From Cocos nucifera (taxonomy: Eukaryota; Streptophyta; Magnoliopsida; Arecales; Arecaceae), in contig QRFJ01000022.1 in the NCBI GenBank assembly GCA_006176705.1, forward strand, positions 2,445,161 through 2,509,160: a DNA stretch of 64,000 nt, written 5' to 3'. How positions within the stretch are numbered: position 1 is the stretch's first letter; each line of letters begins with the position of its first letter. The notes under the pieces were generated by a model. That model saw only the letters and a list, made by a program, of their open reading frames with translations. It made no database searches and was not told the DNA's origin. The position numbers and the translations under genes were made by a program. Positions 11,493-24,631 of the stretch are shown here, piece after piece.

Positions 11493-14400
11493 TCATCGTC
11501 TAGTGGCATCTACAATATGGACATCACCATCGCTTCTGACAAATATGTCTGAAATCTCAATAGTACGAAATAAGTTTTGTCCTAGAGGAGCACATTACAT
11601 ATATGGTCTAACATCATCATCAACTTCAATATCATCAAAAATATGTTTAGGCATCATCTTCACAACAACACTCCATTGAGGCTGCATGGGATCACTAACG
11701 TAGAAGACTTGACTAGCTTGGAAGGTAAGTATATATGGTTCTTCAGTACGGAGATGGTGTTGAATGTTAACGAAAGTAAAACCACACTCATCAGTCTTCA
11801 TCTCAGATTATGATAAGATGTCAAATCAATTGTACTTCATCAATACAATCCTTTCTTTAGAATAATAGTCCAAGATGGCTGTCTTCTCCATCACGCCATA
11901 ATAGTTCAAATCCTCCATACGAGACTGAATCCCTCGAGCTAGCATAACACCCAATGGTGGCGCTCAATATGATGCCACTATTTTATGTTGCCATATTTAC
12001 GGATCTGCTATAAATATTAAACCTGTAGTCATTAATGATGAGCTATTTATACAAACGCACGGTACAATTAGGATCCATTGAAAGAGCACGTACTTCAGAG
12101 CTCACATCGCTGAGCGACAATCTCCACATCTAATTAAGAAGATGATACCTAATTAGTAAACATATTCAAATAAGTTGTATAAGACAAGAATATATAATCA
12201 CTTACATGATCTTTGAACCATTCAGAAAATTCTTTGCTGTGCATTTTCTCTTTCTCCAATATGCTTAGAATATCATATTTTACTATTATAACCTTCTTAT
12301 ATTTGCTGCATGTATAAAGAATAAATTTAGGTATAATTGAATATTTTCTTCTAATTATTATAAAATAAATAAGGCTGAGTGACTCACCTTATGTACGACT
12401 CAATGACATCATAGTTGAAGAGCACGTAGCGGTGTGCCTTATTTCTTTCCTCAATGCTTAAATCAGTGAGGTGGTATGAAGTGAAAAGTCCAACTGACTG
12501 TAGAATGGACTCAAATGCAGGCTCAATTGATTCATACTGATCATCCTGATTTCTCATTGATCGATTATGATGTGTCTCGAGCTTGTTTAAGTACATGGTA
12601 TAAAAATTCATACACTCTTGACCCAAATAATCTTCTGCTATGGATCCCTTCGGACGATTCATATTTCTTACATAAGATTTTAGAGTTTGAATATTTCTTT
12701 TAGTAGGATACATCCATCGACAAAATATTAGGCCTCAAAGTGCAACTTTTCCCGTAAGATGAATGGTAAGATGCATCATAACCATGAAAAATGATAGTAA
12801 AAATATCTTCTCTAGATCACATAATATAGTTACCACCATTGCCTTCATTTTCTTTATATCTTTCTTAAGCAACCACTTTGCACAAATATCTCTGTAAAAA
12901 TTGCAAAGACGAATAATAGTCATTCTGATATTTTTTGGTAACACACGGTAAATAGCTATTGGATCAATTCCTGCATCAGCACATGATAATTATGAGTCTT
13001 CAATCCCCCAAGTTTGACATTCTTACTATTCATATGCTTTGATATGTTGCTTGAGTATCCATTAGGGATCATTATGTTCTCCAACATACGAAGAAATATA
13101 GACCGTTTGGAGGCATTTATAATATAGCATGCATGAGGGAGCCTCTACTGTTCTCCCCCTGCCGGCTCTGGATGGAGTGATCTCCTAATATCCCATTCTT
13201 TCAAGTTAAATCAAGAATTCAAGTCATCCTTAGTCTTATCTTTGATATTTAAGATTGTTGCCAATAGGAGCTCGCACACGTTCTTTTCAATATGCATTAC
13301 ATCTAAACAGTGGCATAATAAATTTATCTCACAATATGGCAAGTCAAAGAAGATGCTCTTTTTCTTCAATTAAAGTATGTGTCATTTTTCTTTGATCGAC
13401 ACTTCTTCTTTTTACCATCAATCAAATAATCTTTCTCAAATTCAATACTAAGACCATTCAACTCTCTGAGTACATCACTTCCAGGCATCTGACTAGGTGC
13501 CTCACCTTCTTTAACAATACCATCGAAGGAGCGTGTATCCCTTCTGTATGAATGGTTTCGATGAAGAAAATATCGATGCCCCATATAGCTAAAGCTCCTC
13601 CGATGTGTCAACCTTCTAGATCAGATATTTTTTTCATAAATTAAGCATGCTAGCTTACCTTTGGTGCTCCAACCCGATATTAGGGCATAGGCTAGAAAGT
13701 CATTTATTGTCCATAAAAATGCCACGCGCATTGAGAATGACTCATTCAGCAAAGCATCAAAAGTTGGAATACCTTGAATGCTCCATAACTATTTCAGCTC
13801 GACAATAAGAGGCTACAAATAAACATCAATATCATTACCTACCTCCATCGGTCCAGGGATGAGCACTGTCATGAAAGCAAAGAATTTTTTCATACACATC
13901 CACGATGGGATGTTATAAATATGAATAAATATTGACCATACACTATGGACGGTATTCATATGCTTAACGGATTGAAATCGTTGTATGACAAGCCCAACCT
14001 CACATTACGTATCTCATGTGCGAAGTCAGAATATAATTTATTAAACTTCTATCATGCCTCTTCATCGGCTGGATGCCTCAATGCATCATCTTTTGTTCGA
14101 TTCTCTTCATGCCATCTCATGTCCTTCGATATCCTTGTCGACATAAATAACTTTTATAGTCTCAGAATCAAAGAAAAGTGCCACATCAACTTTTGAGGTA
14201 CATAAGTCGATGTATCATCTTTATTCTATTTTCATCTTGACACACCGCACCTCATGCACTCATTTTGGTTGACATCCCCCTCCCAATAGAGCATGCAATC
14301 ATTGGAACATGCATGTATGTTGGTGTAAACAAAGCCCAGTTATTCAATAATCTTTGATGCCTCATAATTATTCTTCAAAATTTATTCATCGTTCGAAAGA

Positions 14401-14932
14401 ATGTTCTCCAAAAGTTCTAATATGCAGTTCACTCCATTATTACTGAATCTATTAGAGCATTTTGCATGATACAACTGGATTAAAAACTCCAGCTTTGTCA
14501 TCTTTTCACATTCAAAATATAATGGAATATTAGCATCCTCCATCAACTTGCGGACCTTCTCTACATCCTCACTATTTGTTATTCCATCACCACAAGATCA
14601 GGCATGGACGTAGATGCAACGTCATTGTAGCCAACAAACAAAAAAATATTACGAACCATTTGTTCCACTCCTCCATCATGTTGATCACCTACTTGCGATC
14701 TGGCCTCATCATGTTGGTCCCAATAAATTTTATAATCAATTTTAAAGTCATAAATAGTGAGATGATCATTTACATCTTGACGAAGTAGCCACGGTCCATC
14801 CATACACTTTTTATAAAGACATTGGATCAGTCCATGGCCGTCAAATTTTTTTATAGCAAAATCAAAAAATTTTTGAAGTCCAACCTCATATTCTGATGAG
14901 AGCCTATTAAACTTCATCCATCCCTTATCCAT
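11493..14932 (-). pseudogene. CACTA TNP2-type transposase, decayed (element B)
   Basis: The frame opens at 14932 with MDKGWMKFNRLSSEYE and stays open for 117 codons, longer than in copy A. It continues in broken frames through the TNP2 core (about 13640-14190). A DUF4218-like part (12384-12944) keeps SFFMVMMHLTIHL and FNYDVIESYI, and a DUF4216-like part (11595-12110) keeps VFYVSDPMQPQWS. Intron-like breaks near 12190 and 12310 correspond to those of copy A. Stops are fewer in the first part than in copy A but still rule out an intact protein. The ends are set by alignment to copy A. Confidence 0.85.
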
Positions 14933-15900
14933 TTTAAAAATGATGATACTGTAATTAAATCATTTATGGAACTTAAATTATATACTAATGCATTATAAAC
15001 ATAGTATGCATTATAAATAAAAAATACATCATAAACAAGGATTGAAATAAATATTATGTATGGAACTCATATTAAATATTATTTTTAGACATGCAATAAA
15101 TGCATCCTATCATCAATTAATAGGTAAAGATAGATCTTATCCCATACAGAAATTATATTAATTCTATAGGTTCAATACAGTAATCAAATGATATGCAATA
15201 GAGATGGAATGAAATTTTGATAATTTTTTTAGTTCTCTCGTGTAGAGAGAACAAAATTAAAATACTGTCTAAATTTTTATTCAAAATTCTTAGCATACCA
15301 TTTAATTACTGCAACTACCTATAAAATTATTTATAATTTTCAAACTATCCAAATTGGATAATCAATTGATCATTATACATAATTTTCTCATCTGTATAAT
15401 TACATATATTTGTACGGATACCAAAGATTATGTACACTAATCAATTGATAGGTCCATCATTATGCAATGCAATAAACAAAAGCAACATGATATAAACATG
15501 CAAAAAATGTTATCCAATAAATTCTATAACATGAATTACATTCATAAATAATTAAGGATGAGCAATAGTCATAGATCCGATCTCTTGCGCAAATATGGGT
15601 GTTAATCCAAAAATTTGAAAGAAGAATGAAATAGATGATGGCGGCACCTTAGGGCTTAAAGTTGAAATCTTAGAGAGACATATCAAATTCTATTCGCACC
15701 CATCGAGCCAGCTCACTCAGAAGCCAAGCCAGCTCCGTGCCTGAGACATCTGGCTTGGGTCCTCCCTCAGTCGGCTCGATCTCGACTCGAGCCAACTCGA
15801 CTGCATATCCGAGTTGGCTCGGCTGTGTGCCATCCCCTATTCTGGACTGTCTCTGCCCTCTCCTCATCTTTTCAATTGCTCGTCTTCCACTCAATCTTCA
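14933..15900 (-). other. Leader region of CACTA B transposase gene
   Basis: This AT-rich stretch corresponds to 2661-3505 of element A and includes the GAGCCGAC/AGCCAGCTC-type repeats at about 15700-15830. No gene is seen. Confidence 0.4.
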
Positions 15901-16225
15901 TCATCGATGAGGCCAGACCTCCTTCCTGATCCCTCTCTCTCTCTCAATCTCCCTCACCGATGAGGTCGGATCCCCTTCCTCCCTCCCCCCCTCTCTCTCT
16001 CTCTTTCTCTCTCTCGATCTCCCTCGCTGGCGACAGTGGCAAGGCCGAACCCCTTCCCCCTCTCTCACTCTCTCGATCTCTCTCGTCGGTGAGGTCGGAC
16101 CCCCTCTCTCCTAGTGATGTCGGTGAGGTCGAACCCCCTCCCTTCCTCTCTTGATCTCCCTTATCGGCGATGGCGGCGAGGCCGAACCCCTCCCTCCCTC
16201 TCTCCCTCTCCCTTTCTTAGTTTCG
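15900..16225 (-). repeat. CT-rich repeat array (CACTA B)
   Basis: Degenerate repeats of CTCTCTCTCGATCTCCCTC with CGGTGAGGTCGGACC spacers match, inverted, the array at 2365-2660. Open frames here are low-complexity shadows. Confidence 0.7.
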
Positions 16226-16415
16226 AGTTTTGAAATCAGGTTCAAATATCCGAGATCTATTAGGGTTTGGATTTGGTACTTCAAGTACGAACCTATTTGG
16301 TATTCAGATTTGGATCCGATATCAGTAATTAAAATTGGGTCTGAATCTGAATATCTAGGTTTCGATCCAAATTCGATCCATTGATAGATCTAGATCAGTA
16401 ATTAATAAATAATAC

Positions 16416-16418
<3 letters not shown>

Positions 16419-16475
<57 letters not shown>
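16419..16475. repeat. 57-bp homopolymer A tract
   Basis: An uninterrupted run of A occupies this interval (poly-T in element B's own orientation). Element A has no such run at the matching place (around 2150). It could be a slippage expansion or an assembly artefact. Confidence 0.9.
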
Positions 16476-16477
<2 letters not shown>

Positions 16478-16639
16478 ATAATTATACCCATGGCTATAGA
16501 GAGGAGGTCGTATCGAAAGCTCTGAGGGTCATTGGCAATGATGCTGGAGGAAGATGATGACGCTAAAGATAACCGACGAAACAAGATCAAGATAGTAAAA
16601 TAGAGAGAGAAGAGAGAGAAGAGAAAAAAGAGAGAGAGA

Positions 16640-17240
16640 GAGGGAGCCTGGAGGGGCCATGATGGGGAGGGCAGGGGGTTGGCGGTCGGGGATGGGGAGG
16701 GCAAGGGTGGTGGCTGGGGATGAGGAGGGCAGGGGGCGGCGGCGGTCGGAGATGGGGAGGGTAGGGGCGGCGATGGTCGGGGATGGGGAGGGAGGGGCGG
16801 GCGGTCGGGGATGGGGAGGGCAGGGGTGGGCGATGGCGGTCGGGGATGGGGAGGACAGAGGTGGCGGCGGCCAGGGAGGGTAGGGGGCGGCCAAGGATGG
16901 GGAGGGTAGGGACGGCTAGGGATGGGGATGGGGAGGGCATGGGACGGTGATGGTCGGGGATGGGAAGGGCAACACGGGGGGTGGGATGGGTGGGGGGTTG
17001 GACGGATGACGGGTGGGCGAAGACCACCGGGGAGGGGCTAGTGCAAGGGGGATGAGCGGAGGGGGGGGTGGTGTGGCATGGGTAGGGGGCGGCGGCTGCC
17101 AGGGATGGGGAGGCAATGGGGGAGGAGGGGGCACCGAGAGGTAGGGCCTATCGGGAGGTAAGGAGGGGCGGTATCGGTCGAGGGGAAAGGACTTGGGTGG
17201 AGTCTCACCGACGATGGAGAGGAGGGGAGAGAGAGAGCGC
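16640..17240 (-). repeat. G-rich minisatellite, about 600 bp (CACTA B)
   Basis: Repeats of GGTCGGGGATGGGGAGGGC, about 20-25 bp with interspersed GGCGG, run almost without break. Each unit has three or more runs of G, so the plus strand has strong G-quadruplex potential. The matching array in element A (1790-1975, C-rich on plus) is much shorter. All reading frames across it are repeat-derived. Confidence 0.85.
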
Positions 17241-17334
17241 GCATGGGAGGAAAGGAAAATTTAAAAACTTTTAACCTAACCTACGGTAGTGGTTTCTAGA
17301 AACCGCCGTCGTAGGTTGAAAATAATTTTTTTTT

Positions 17335-18305
17335 TATTTTTTTTAAATATTATATAATTTTAAAATTTAATATCCATCTTCATCATTCATTATCTAAATA
17401 ATTATCATTAGAGTATCGCCATAAAAGATCACCTCGATCTGATGGCCCTAGTTTCATCGATCAAAAAAATTTGATTTCGACGATTATGAATGATGATGCG
17501 ATGATCTGAAAGATGGAGATCTTCGATCAGTCCAAAAATCTACAACAATGATCTTAGTAATATTTGTAGTATACTATCAAAGTTTTACTTTAATTGGATA
17601 TCGTTATCATGATCAATTTTGTATGGAATGATTTCGGCCGTTAAATTAGAAACAAGCGATCAAAGGGCTAAACAATATCCAATTACGAGATAATTTTTTA
17701 GTGAAATAATTTTTACTATAATTTTAATTATTTTATACAGCAATGATAGTAAAATTTAAATCACTTTTGTATGAATTATTTACATTAAGCAGATATTACA
17801 AAAGCACGAGCATAACAACCAATGGAGTTTAAGAATGGTTATCAGATGACGTATAGTTTTAGATCGTTCTTAGTCTCATGAGTTAAATTTTATAATCACC
17901 ATCATAAAAAAATGATTAAAATAGTAGCCAAGATCATTTATAAAAAAAATTATCTCATAATCGGATACCGTTTGATCCTTTGATCACTCGTTTATCATTT
18001 AACGATCAAAATTAACCTATATTAAATTGACCAAGATAACGATATTCGATTAAAGTAAAATTTTGATAGTATGCTATAAACATAACCGAGATCATCGTTG
18101 CAGATTTTTGGATCCATCGGAGATCTTCATCTATCATATCATCGCATCGTCATTCGTGATCGTCAAAATCAAATTTTTCTGATCGATGAAGCTAGGACCA
18201 TCAGATCGAGGTGATCTTTTGCGACGATACTCTAATGATAATTATTTAGATAATGAACGATAAAGATGGACATTAAATTTTAAAATTATATAATATTTTA
18301 AAAAA
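17335..18305. repeat. Palindrome (long inverted repeat) inside CACTA B
   Basis: Arms at about 17335-17765 and 17875-18305 are reverse complements, with a centre containing ATAACAACCAATGGAGTTTA, also present inverted near 1085-1100 in element A. It is the counterpart of 601-1590 and is flanked on both sides by subterminal repeats, as in A. Confidence 0.85.
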
Positions 18306-18531
18306 ATATATGACAACGGTTATAAATAACCACTGCCATAGATCGATTTATAGCAGTGGTTACAAGGAACCACTGCTATAGGTCCGACCTATGATAGCGA
18401 TTTTTCTAACCGCTGCCATAAATTGGACCCATAGCAACGATTTCTTGTAACTGCTACCGTAGACTATATTGTAGTGGTTTCAAAAATCGCTGCTATAGTA
18501 TGCGTTATCGTAGACTCTTTTTGTAGTAGTG
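18306..18531 (-). repeat. Subterminal repeats and terminal repeat, start of CACTA B
   Basis: Alternating AACCGCTGCCATAG-like motifs end in TTTTTGTAGTAGTG. Read inverted, the terminus and the first 30 bases resemble the left end of element A (329-365), which confirms that the two are the same family. Confidence 0.85.
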
Positions 18532-18599
18532 TCCTCATGTTTGTTGAGAGCAGTAATGGTGGACCTTTATCACTAGCTAGTTCTGGAGGGAGCTATCAA

Positions 18600-19530
18600 G
18601 ACAAATAGATATTAAGTGGTTTTGGAGGATTGAAATGCACCCATGGATGAGTCTTTTTCTTTGAAAAGTTGCTTAGAGGCGGCTTCCGGCCAAATCTATT
18701 CTAAGGGTGAGAGGTATGGATATTCAGTCTATTTAAGCATATTCTTTTTCTATGTCCGAGAGCGACACAAGTGTGGCACTTGGCTAGCATGTACAGCTTC
18801 TTCTTCCAAGAGGGGACCTCGAACTGAGAGTTCCTGGAGCTACTGAGACGGAGTGTCAGTGCTAAAGTGCAGGAGCTGGTTGGCATTCGGACCATTTATA
18901 TTGCTCATCAAATTTGACTATCCAGGAATAGCCTAATGTTTAAAGCTAGGAGGTGCTTAGCAAGATTTATTCTAAAGAGAGCCCTGACTGGCTATCGAGA
19001 TAATTGGAGACCTAGGACTCTTTATTGGCTCATTCAGCATCTCATGGGGTATTCATCCTCTGGGAGCCTTCTCCTCCAAAGTTTCTTAAGTTTAACTTTG
19101 ACGATAGTATCATAAATAGAAGTGGTGGAGCTAGTTTTATAATCTACGAATATATATGTGTTCAGACTTATAGCAATCAAAGGTGGTCATCTTTTTGATC
19201 CGTCCATTTCTACTACATAGCTTCAGGCTATATGGGCCGGGATCAATCATGCATGTTGGACCTTTCATGCTGATAATCTATTTATTGAAGATGATTCGGC
19301 CACTGTTGTGACCTGGCTTCAAAGTTATAAATGGAGGAGCGCCAGTCACCTCCTTCTGCAGGATATTACGGCTATGTTGTCAAGAGTTGTATAGACCTCA
19401 CCATCAAGTATGTTTATCGCGAGGTAAATATAGACCGGATATAGCTGCATTGTTATGGAGCACTTTGAATCATATCTCCAGATTGACCTGTTAGCGACCC
19501 CCAATCTTTTTTGGGATATTTTGATGTTTG
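18600..19530 (+). pseudogene. RNase H-like retroelement relic
   Basis: Around 19075-19450 broken frames resemble the RNase H-like domain found at the end of plant LINE polyproteins and related orphan genes. PPKFLKFNFDDS and RSGGASFIIYEY come first, then LQAIWAGINHA, then EDDSATVVTWLQSY and VKYVYREVN. Stops and frame changes are frequent, and no reverse transcriptase is visible upstream. The 5' part (18600-19070) has only weak coding character. It lies directly after CACTA B and is probably a truncated non-LTR element. Confidence 0.5.
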
Positions 19531-19835
19531 GTTATTTTGGATGTATTTACAATAGAAGAATTTGATTAATCCATCTTATCAAAAAATATATATTTTTTAA
19601 AAAATTCTTCAACGCAAGTTAGTGCAGCACTTCTAAACCACCACTAGCGGTGTCGCTTGAGTTGATCCACGTGTACGTCGTTAAGCTATCGTTTGGATTG
19701 GACCTCGAAACAAAATTAACGGGTCCTCGGTTGGGTGAGGACCAAGAGGAGATCAGCCAGGCCCAAAAGTAAATATGTGCTATTGGTTCTCATTGAATTA
19801 AGCCGATACCTGGGGTTCCTACTTCAAGGCTTAAA
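19531..19835. other. Intergenic, nothing recognised
   Basis: Moderately AT-rich sequence with no ORF or repeat that could be supported. Confidence 0.4.
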
Positions 19836-20878
19836 CTAAGGCTATAAATGGGTTGAATTGATCGGTGGCCCTATCTGATCTACTCAAATCCGATCTGATT
19901 CATTTTAAAGCATCCATAGGACTGGATCGGCTACTAAAATTAGATTTATTTTATTTTTCAAATTGAGTCAGAATTTATTAAATTATAATTTAATTTAATC
20001 TGACTCGATTTATTTAATTTTTAAGTCAATTTTGGATCTTCCACTGTATGATCCGATCTGACCTAAATTTGATATATTGTTAAGACTTAAACCTCTTTGG
20101 ATCTCTAACTTGTGATTTAAGATTTGTATGAACAATAATTTTAACATAAAGATATATTTAAAATTATTTTTGTATCTTAATTTTTTTTAAGAGCAATTTT
20201 ATTTATTATCTATTTTGTATGGCTAATAACAGATGCATATATGGTAATTAATAAATTTCTATTATTGATTGTTGAACTTTATTTTGGCTAAAGCAAATGA
20301 TGAAGGACAAGATCTATATAGAAGAAAGCAACGTAGAGTCATCCAGGTTACAGCTACTAGAAAATCTTAGGATTCTTGTGTCTAATTGCTTGTAAATGTG
20401 GCATCTCAATTTATTATCTAATGAACTATATCAAAATCATGAGCATTACGGCCTTTTCTAGAAAAGAAATTTGATAATGTATAAAGTGATTGAGAGCTTA
20501 AGTTCTGTTACTTTCCAATTTCCATAGGTTTATTGAGTGTATAATATTTTTGGCATTTATACTCATTATTTATTATCAAAGTATTGTCTATACTGTTGCT
20601 ACAGTAGCTTGAGTAATTCCAACTATGAGTTAATTAAATGAGAAGTACAAGGATATGATGCGATTCAAATCCAAATTATTTAGATTGGGGCTGGATTAAA
20701 TATGGATCCAATCCAACTCAAATGATCCATTAGATTAAAGATTTTGGTTGTAGATCTGACTTGTCCTAATCCGATCTTCTATTAGATTGGGTTTAGAACT
20801 AATATTAGGATCTAATCAATGAATCAGATCGGATTGAGATCATTCATCCACTCCGGCTCAACTCTTTTGCACCCCTAG
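19836..20878. mobile_element. Possible non-autonomous DNA element (MITE-like)
   Basis: The left border CTAAGGCTATAAATGGGTTG and the inverse of the right border, CTAGGGGTGCAAAAGAGTTG, are imperfect inverted matches. The inner flanks on both sides are rich in GATCCGATCTGA-type words. The outline resembles a degraded hAT-like non-autonomous element of about 1 kb. No target duplication was confirmed and no coding region is present. Confidence 0.3.
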
Positions 20879-22023
20879 CTCAAGTGTTTAAATCTTCCTT
20901 TTTCCTCTCTATCAGGGCTTCAGCTTCTTTGTAGACCCTCTAATGTCCCTCCCATTCACTTTGGACACCATCCATCTGACCTACTCTACCTCCAATCCCA
21001 CCTCCACTCGATCACACATTCTATTCTTTTTCACTCCAACTCTAGCCACCATTGGTTGCATCAATCAGTCCTTATTTCTATCTTATTGGGTGAAAAGTAG
21101 GTCGGATTATATTGGATGGTACTCATTTCTATATTGGATTCAAATATTGATTTTTTATATCCAATTGGATCCATATATTTAGTTCAAAAATCTGCTGAAC
21201 AAGGATATGAATTCAGAATTAGATATTTATACAATATGATAGCTTTAGGGTGAAACCTAAAAACTGAAATATTATATCATTTTTAGTTAAAGCATAAGCC
21301 ACCAAACAACAATGCTACCAGTAAGTTTCTTCACTTATCAAAAAGCATTTCATATATTATATCATTTTTCATATTTTATTTATATTTTTTTATAAAACAT
21401 AAATATTTTTGATAAAATAAAAATTAATTTTAAATATTTGCAAACTTTTTTAACCAAAAGTATTTATAAATATTAGTAACTTCCATGTTCCACTATGTCT
21501 ATATATATATATATATAATTTCCTACAAACTCTCTAAAAATAGATAATTGATATTTTTTTTATTTATGTATAATTAAAGAATAATATAGCATTTGATATT
21601 AAAAATATTAATATTTTTATATTATATTTTTGCTTTAATTAATTTTTAACCAAGTCGATCTCCATGCAAGTTTAATGATAATACCTAAGAATTTTTGTTT
21701 TTCTTATGTCACATATAATCTATTTAGTGAATTACATTGCCATCCTTTATGATTATATAACCAATTTTATGTTTCATCATCGAGTTTTGCTAAAAATTTA
21801 ATTTATATTTAAAAATATTTAATTTATATTTGTATTTGGATAGAAAAATATAGATATAACTAATATCTAACTTATATGCTAAGGATAAATGTAAATATTA
21901 ATTTTAGTATTCGTTTAATATCCATGTCTATATTTATATTTATTATAATATATGTTATAAATATAAATATATAGTATCCAAACCTTTTTCAAATCTACTA
22001 CTGAGAAACGATTTGGGCCTTTA
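20879..22023. other. Intergenic, AT-rich
   Basis: AT-rich DNA with a short (TA)n run at about 21501-21518. The small open frame at 20943 shows no recognisable protein features. Confidence 0.4.
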
Positions 22024-23027
22024 CTTTTGAACTCGTTTGGTTCAAGAGAAACTTTTTTACCTAGGAAGTAGCTTTTGAAAAGTTACTTTCTGAAAATATG
22101 ATTTTGGTATATTTTATTAATTATAAAAATTAACTTATAAAAAAATAATTTATATTTAGTTGAGCATTTATTTTTTAAAAAATATTATATAAAATACTCA
22201 TTATACCTTAATAGATATAAGACCATACATTTTTCTTTTAAACTTTATATACATAATAATAATATATTTTTATTAATATAGTAATAATAATATATTATAA
22301 TATAATATTAGATTATAGTTTATTATATTAATATAATACTAATATATATTATATTATATTAATATAATATTAATATTTTAATATGATAAATTTATTAATA
22401 TCTTAATAAATATAATATAATATTAATATAAACATTGATATATTAATATAAATACTATAATAATATTAATAAAAATATTATATCAGTATAAATATTAAAA
22501 TATAATAAATATTATAATATTAATATTAATATTATATTTATATAAATATAAGGATAATATTAATATTATATTATATTATCACTATTCAGTATTTTATCTT
22601 AATTATTTATAATATTTTACAAAATTTTAGTCACAAATCTTAAAAGAATATTTTAGAAAAAAATACTATTATTTTTTATCTCATGAGAATGCTAAAATCC
22701 ATCTTTTTCATGGATTTTCATTTTTTATAAAAGAGCACGAGTTCTTTACTGTGCATCGTACAGTGTGGTGCATAGTTCACCATCCATCATGCGATCGACA
22801 ATTGCATGCGGTCGTGTGCAATGAGCATGCATCCGTGCACAGCCGTTCAATACGTGATGCACAGCAAAAAATTCACATAATTCATGAAATATAAAAAATA
22901 ATTTTTTATAATTTTTTTTTATTCTCTTGTCACTTAAAATTACAATCAAATAAGAGATTTCTTCTTTATTTTTCAAAAACTTTTTCTTTTTCTCTTCATT
23001 TTCTATAAACGAAATAAGTTCTTAAAG
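22024..23027. mobile_element. Possible AT-rich DNA element with short inverted termini
   Basis: The left end CTTTTGAACTCGTTTGGTTC and the inverse of the right end, CTTTAAGAACTTATTTCGTT, match imperfectly, as in some Harbinger/Tourist-like MITEs. The interior (22180-22570) is an extreme A/T stretch of TAATAT words. A second nested inverted repeat, GTTCTTTACTGTGCATC-like, lies at 22739-22757 and 22856-22874. No coding region is seen. Confidence 0.3.
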
Positions 23028-24540
23028 TTTCAGTCCATGCAGTCTCCAACTATTGTAGTACTGTAGGCTACGTTATGCTTGAGCTAACCCGGGCTCCAAA
23101 GGCATCATCCTATGTCCCACTTATACTTCGGAAAGCCGGGCATTATTCAAAGGTTCTCTCCCAGACGGGAGTATCCCGCTTCTTCTTCCTTTTTTTTTTC
23201 TCATTCCCCCACCCCCCTCCCCCCTCCCCCCCTCGAGCGGAAACGTGGTCAACCAGATCTTGCTTCCAGGCTTCCAGCCTTGCTGAAGGTCTTAAAAAAT
23301 GACTAATAATTGGAGTTGCAAAGGAGACGATCGGATGGACCTTACATACGAGCCACTCTTTCTTCAGCACCGTTTCTCCGAAGAAGTATTGAAGATTTTT
23401 TTTTAAAAAAAATATTTTATGCATCTTAGGCGGTGCAGGCCCATATGCACCATCTATAATGATAGACTCACGAAATTAAAAGAGATTTTTTTTTTTTTCG
23501 TATATTTCGATCCGATGAGTCAACCATCATGGATCTCCCGTGGTGCATGAAGAATTTTTCATCATAATCATAGCATAAGTACATCACTTCTAAAAACAGG
23601 AATTGTCATTGTTATGTCATTCGTACCAGAGGAAAAGATGCTTTTCCCAACAAAGATAGATTTGGTTTGTTAATTGTTATCATGGATCAGTGAATGGAAA
23701 GAGTGAAGAAGAAAATGTCAATGGTGTGGGGATTTTTAATGCCTTATTTTTTTTTTGGCAAAGCTGTTTGCCATATGAAAAATTTTGACTCACCCTATAT
23801 ATATATATATATATATATAATGGAAGCTTCACAAATTTGTTCAAAAGATAATTTTATAATGATTGTTGAATAGTTTATTTATTTATTTTTTATTGAAAAT
23901 AATTTACATCTATTATTATAAAATTATTTAAAAATAATATATTTATTAATTATTTTTAATATTTTATATATTTATAGAGAAACTTATAATCTCACTGCTA
24001 TATAGCATCTTATATAGCTAACCACATAAGATTAATATTTTAAAATTTTTAGCCGATTTTTTAATTTAATTTTTAAATATTTTATTTTCTAATTCTTATG
24101 AATATATTTATTTATATATAATTTAATTTAAAGCATCTATTTTATAAAAAAAAGAAGGGATAATTTCACTGCATGTTGCACCAACCAAGATGAGTTGATT
24201 GGTTGACGCTCGTTGAATTCAGCCAGCAAATTGCAAATCTACAATGTCATCAATAACCTTAAGCAAGTAGATCTACAGACTAGAGCTGATCATGAACGCG
24301 GTTTATGCGTAGTGGTGGTCCGTACCGCTACGGTTGTAAGTGAAAACGACAAGAGAAGGCCCACCTCGGCTTCTTAAAAATCAACGAAAGTTCCGCGAAG
24401 TTCGTTGACTCACAGAATAGTTTACGCACAAAATTTATGGAGTAGTTTAAAGAGGAAGTGCTCCCCCTCGTGGCTTACGTTGGTTAAAACCCCATAAAAA
24501 TAAAGAAAACATCAAGGAATTTTCCACGCATACACGAGAC
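23028..24540. other. Intergenic, upstream of peroxidase gene 1
   Basis: No gene is supported; frames at 23075-23424 cross a CT/CCCC-rich tract and look non-coding. A (TA)n run lies at about 23798-23820. A TTGAC core (possible W-box, a WRKY binding site) lies near 24404, within 250 bp of the gene 1 start. Confidence 0.4.
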
Positions 24541-24548
24541 GATTGCAA

Positions 24549-24557
24549 TATATATAC
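24549..24557 (+). promoter_or_regulatory. Probable TATA box of peroxidase gene 1
   Basis: TATATATAC lies 75-83 bp upstream of the ATG, a normal distance for a plant core promoter with a leader of about 50 nt. Confidence 0.6.
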
Positions 24558-24631
24558 TAGAACATGTCAAAGCTCTAGCTTCGCCCCATATCCCAAGCTT
24601 CTATAGCCACCACTATAATCTTCTATCAGCC

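Larger units (their letters stand above)
9690..18531 (-). mobile_element. CACTA element B, 5' and central part, interrupted by A
   Basis: The right end, 18519-18531, is the inverse of CACTACTACAAAA, so the element starts there and reads leftward. It matches element A module by module: subterminal repeats, palindrome (17335-18305), G-rich array, purine/pyrimidine array, TNP2 pseudogene, GC-rich repeat and second gene. At 9690 it is cut by element A and continues at 328-1. Its target-site duplication cannot be checked because the other end is outside the window; the 3 bases after the right end are TCC. Confidence 0.9.

Noticed and set aside
16529..17244. Several overlapping Pro/Ser-rich frames on the minus strand
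   Set aside because: They are translations of the G-rich minisatellite of CACTA B, open in several frames at once, typical of low-complexity DNA.
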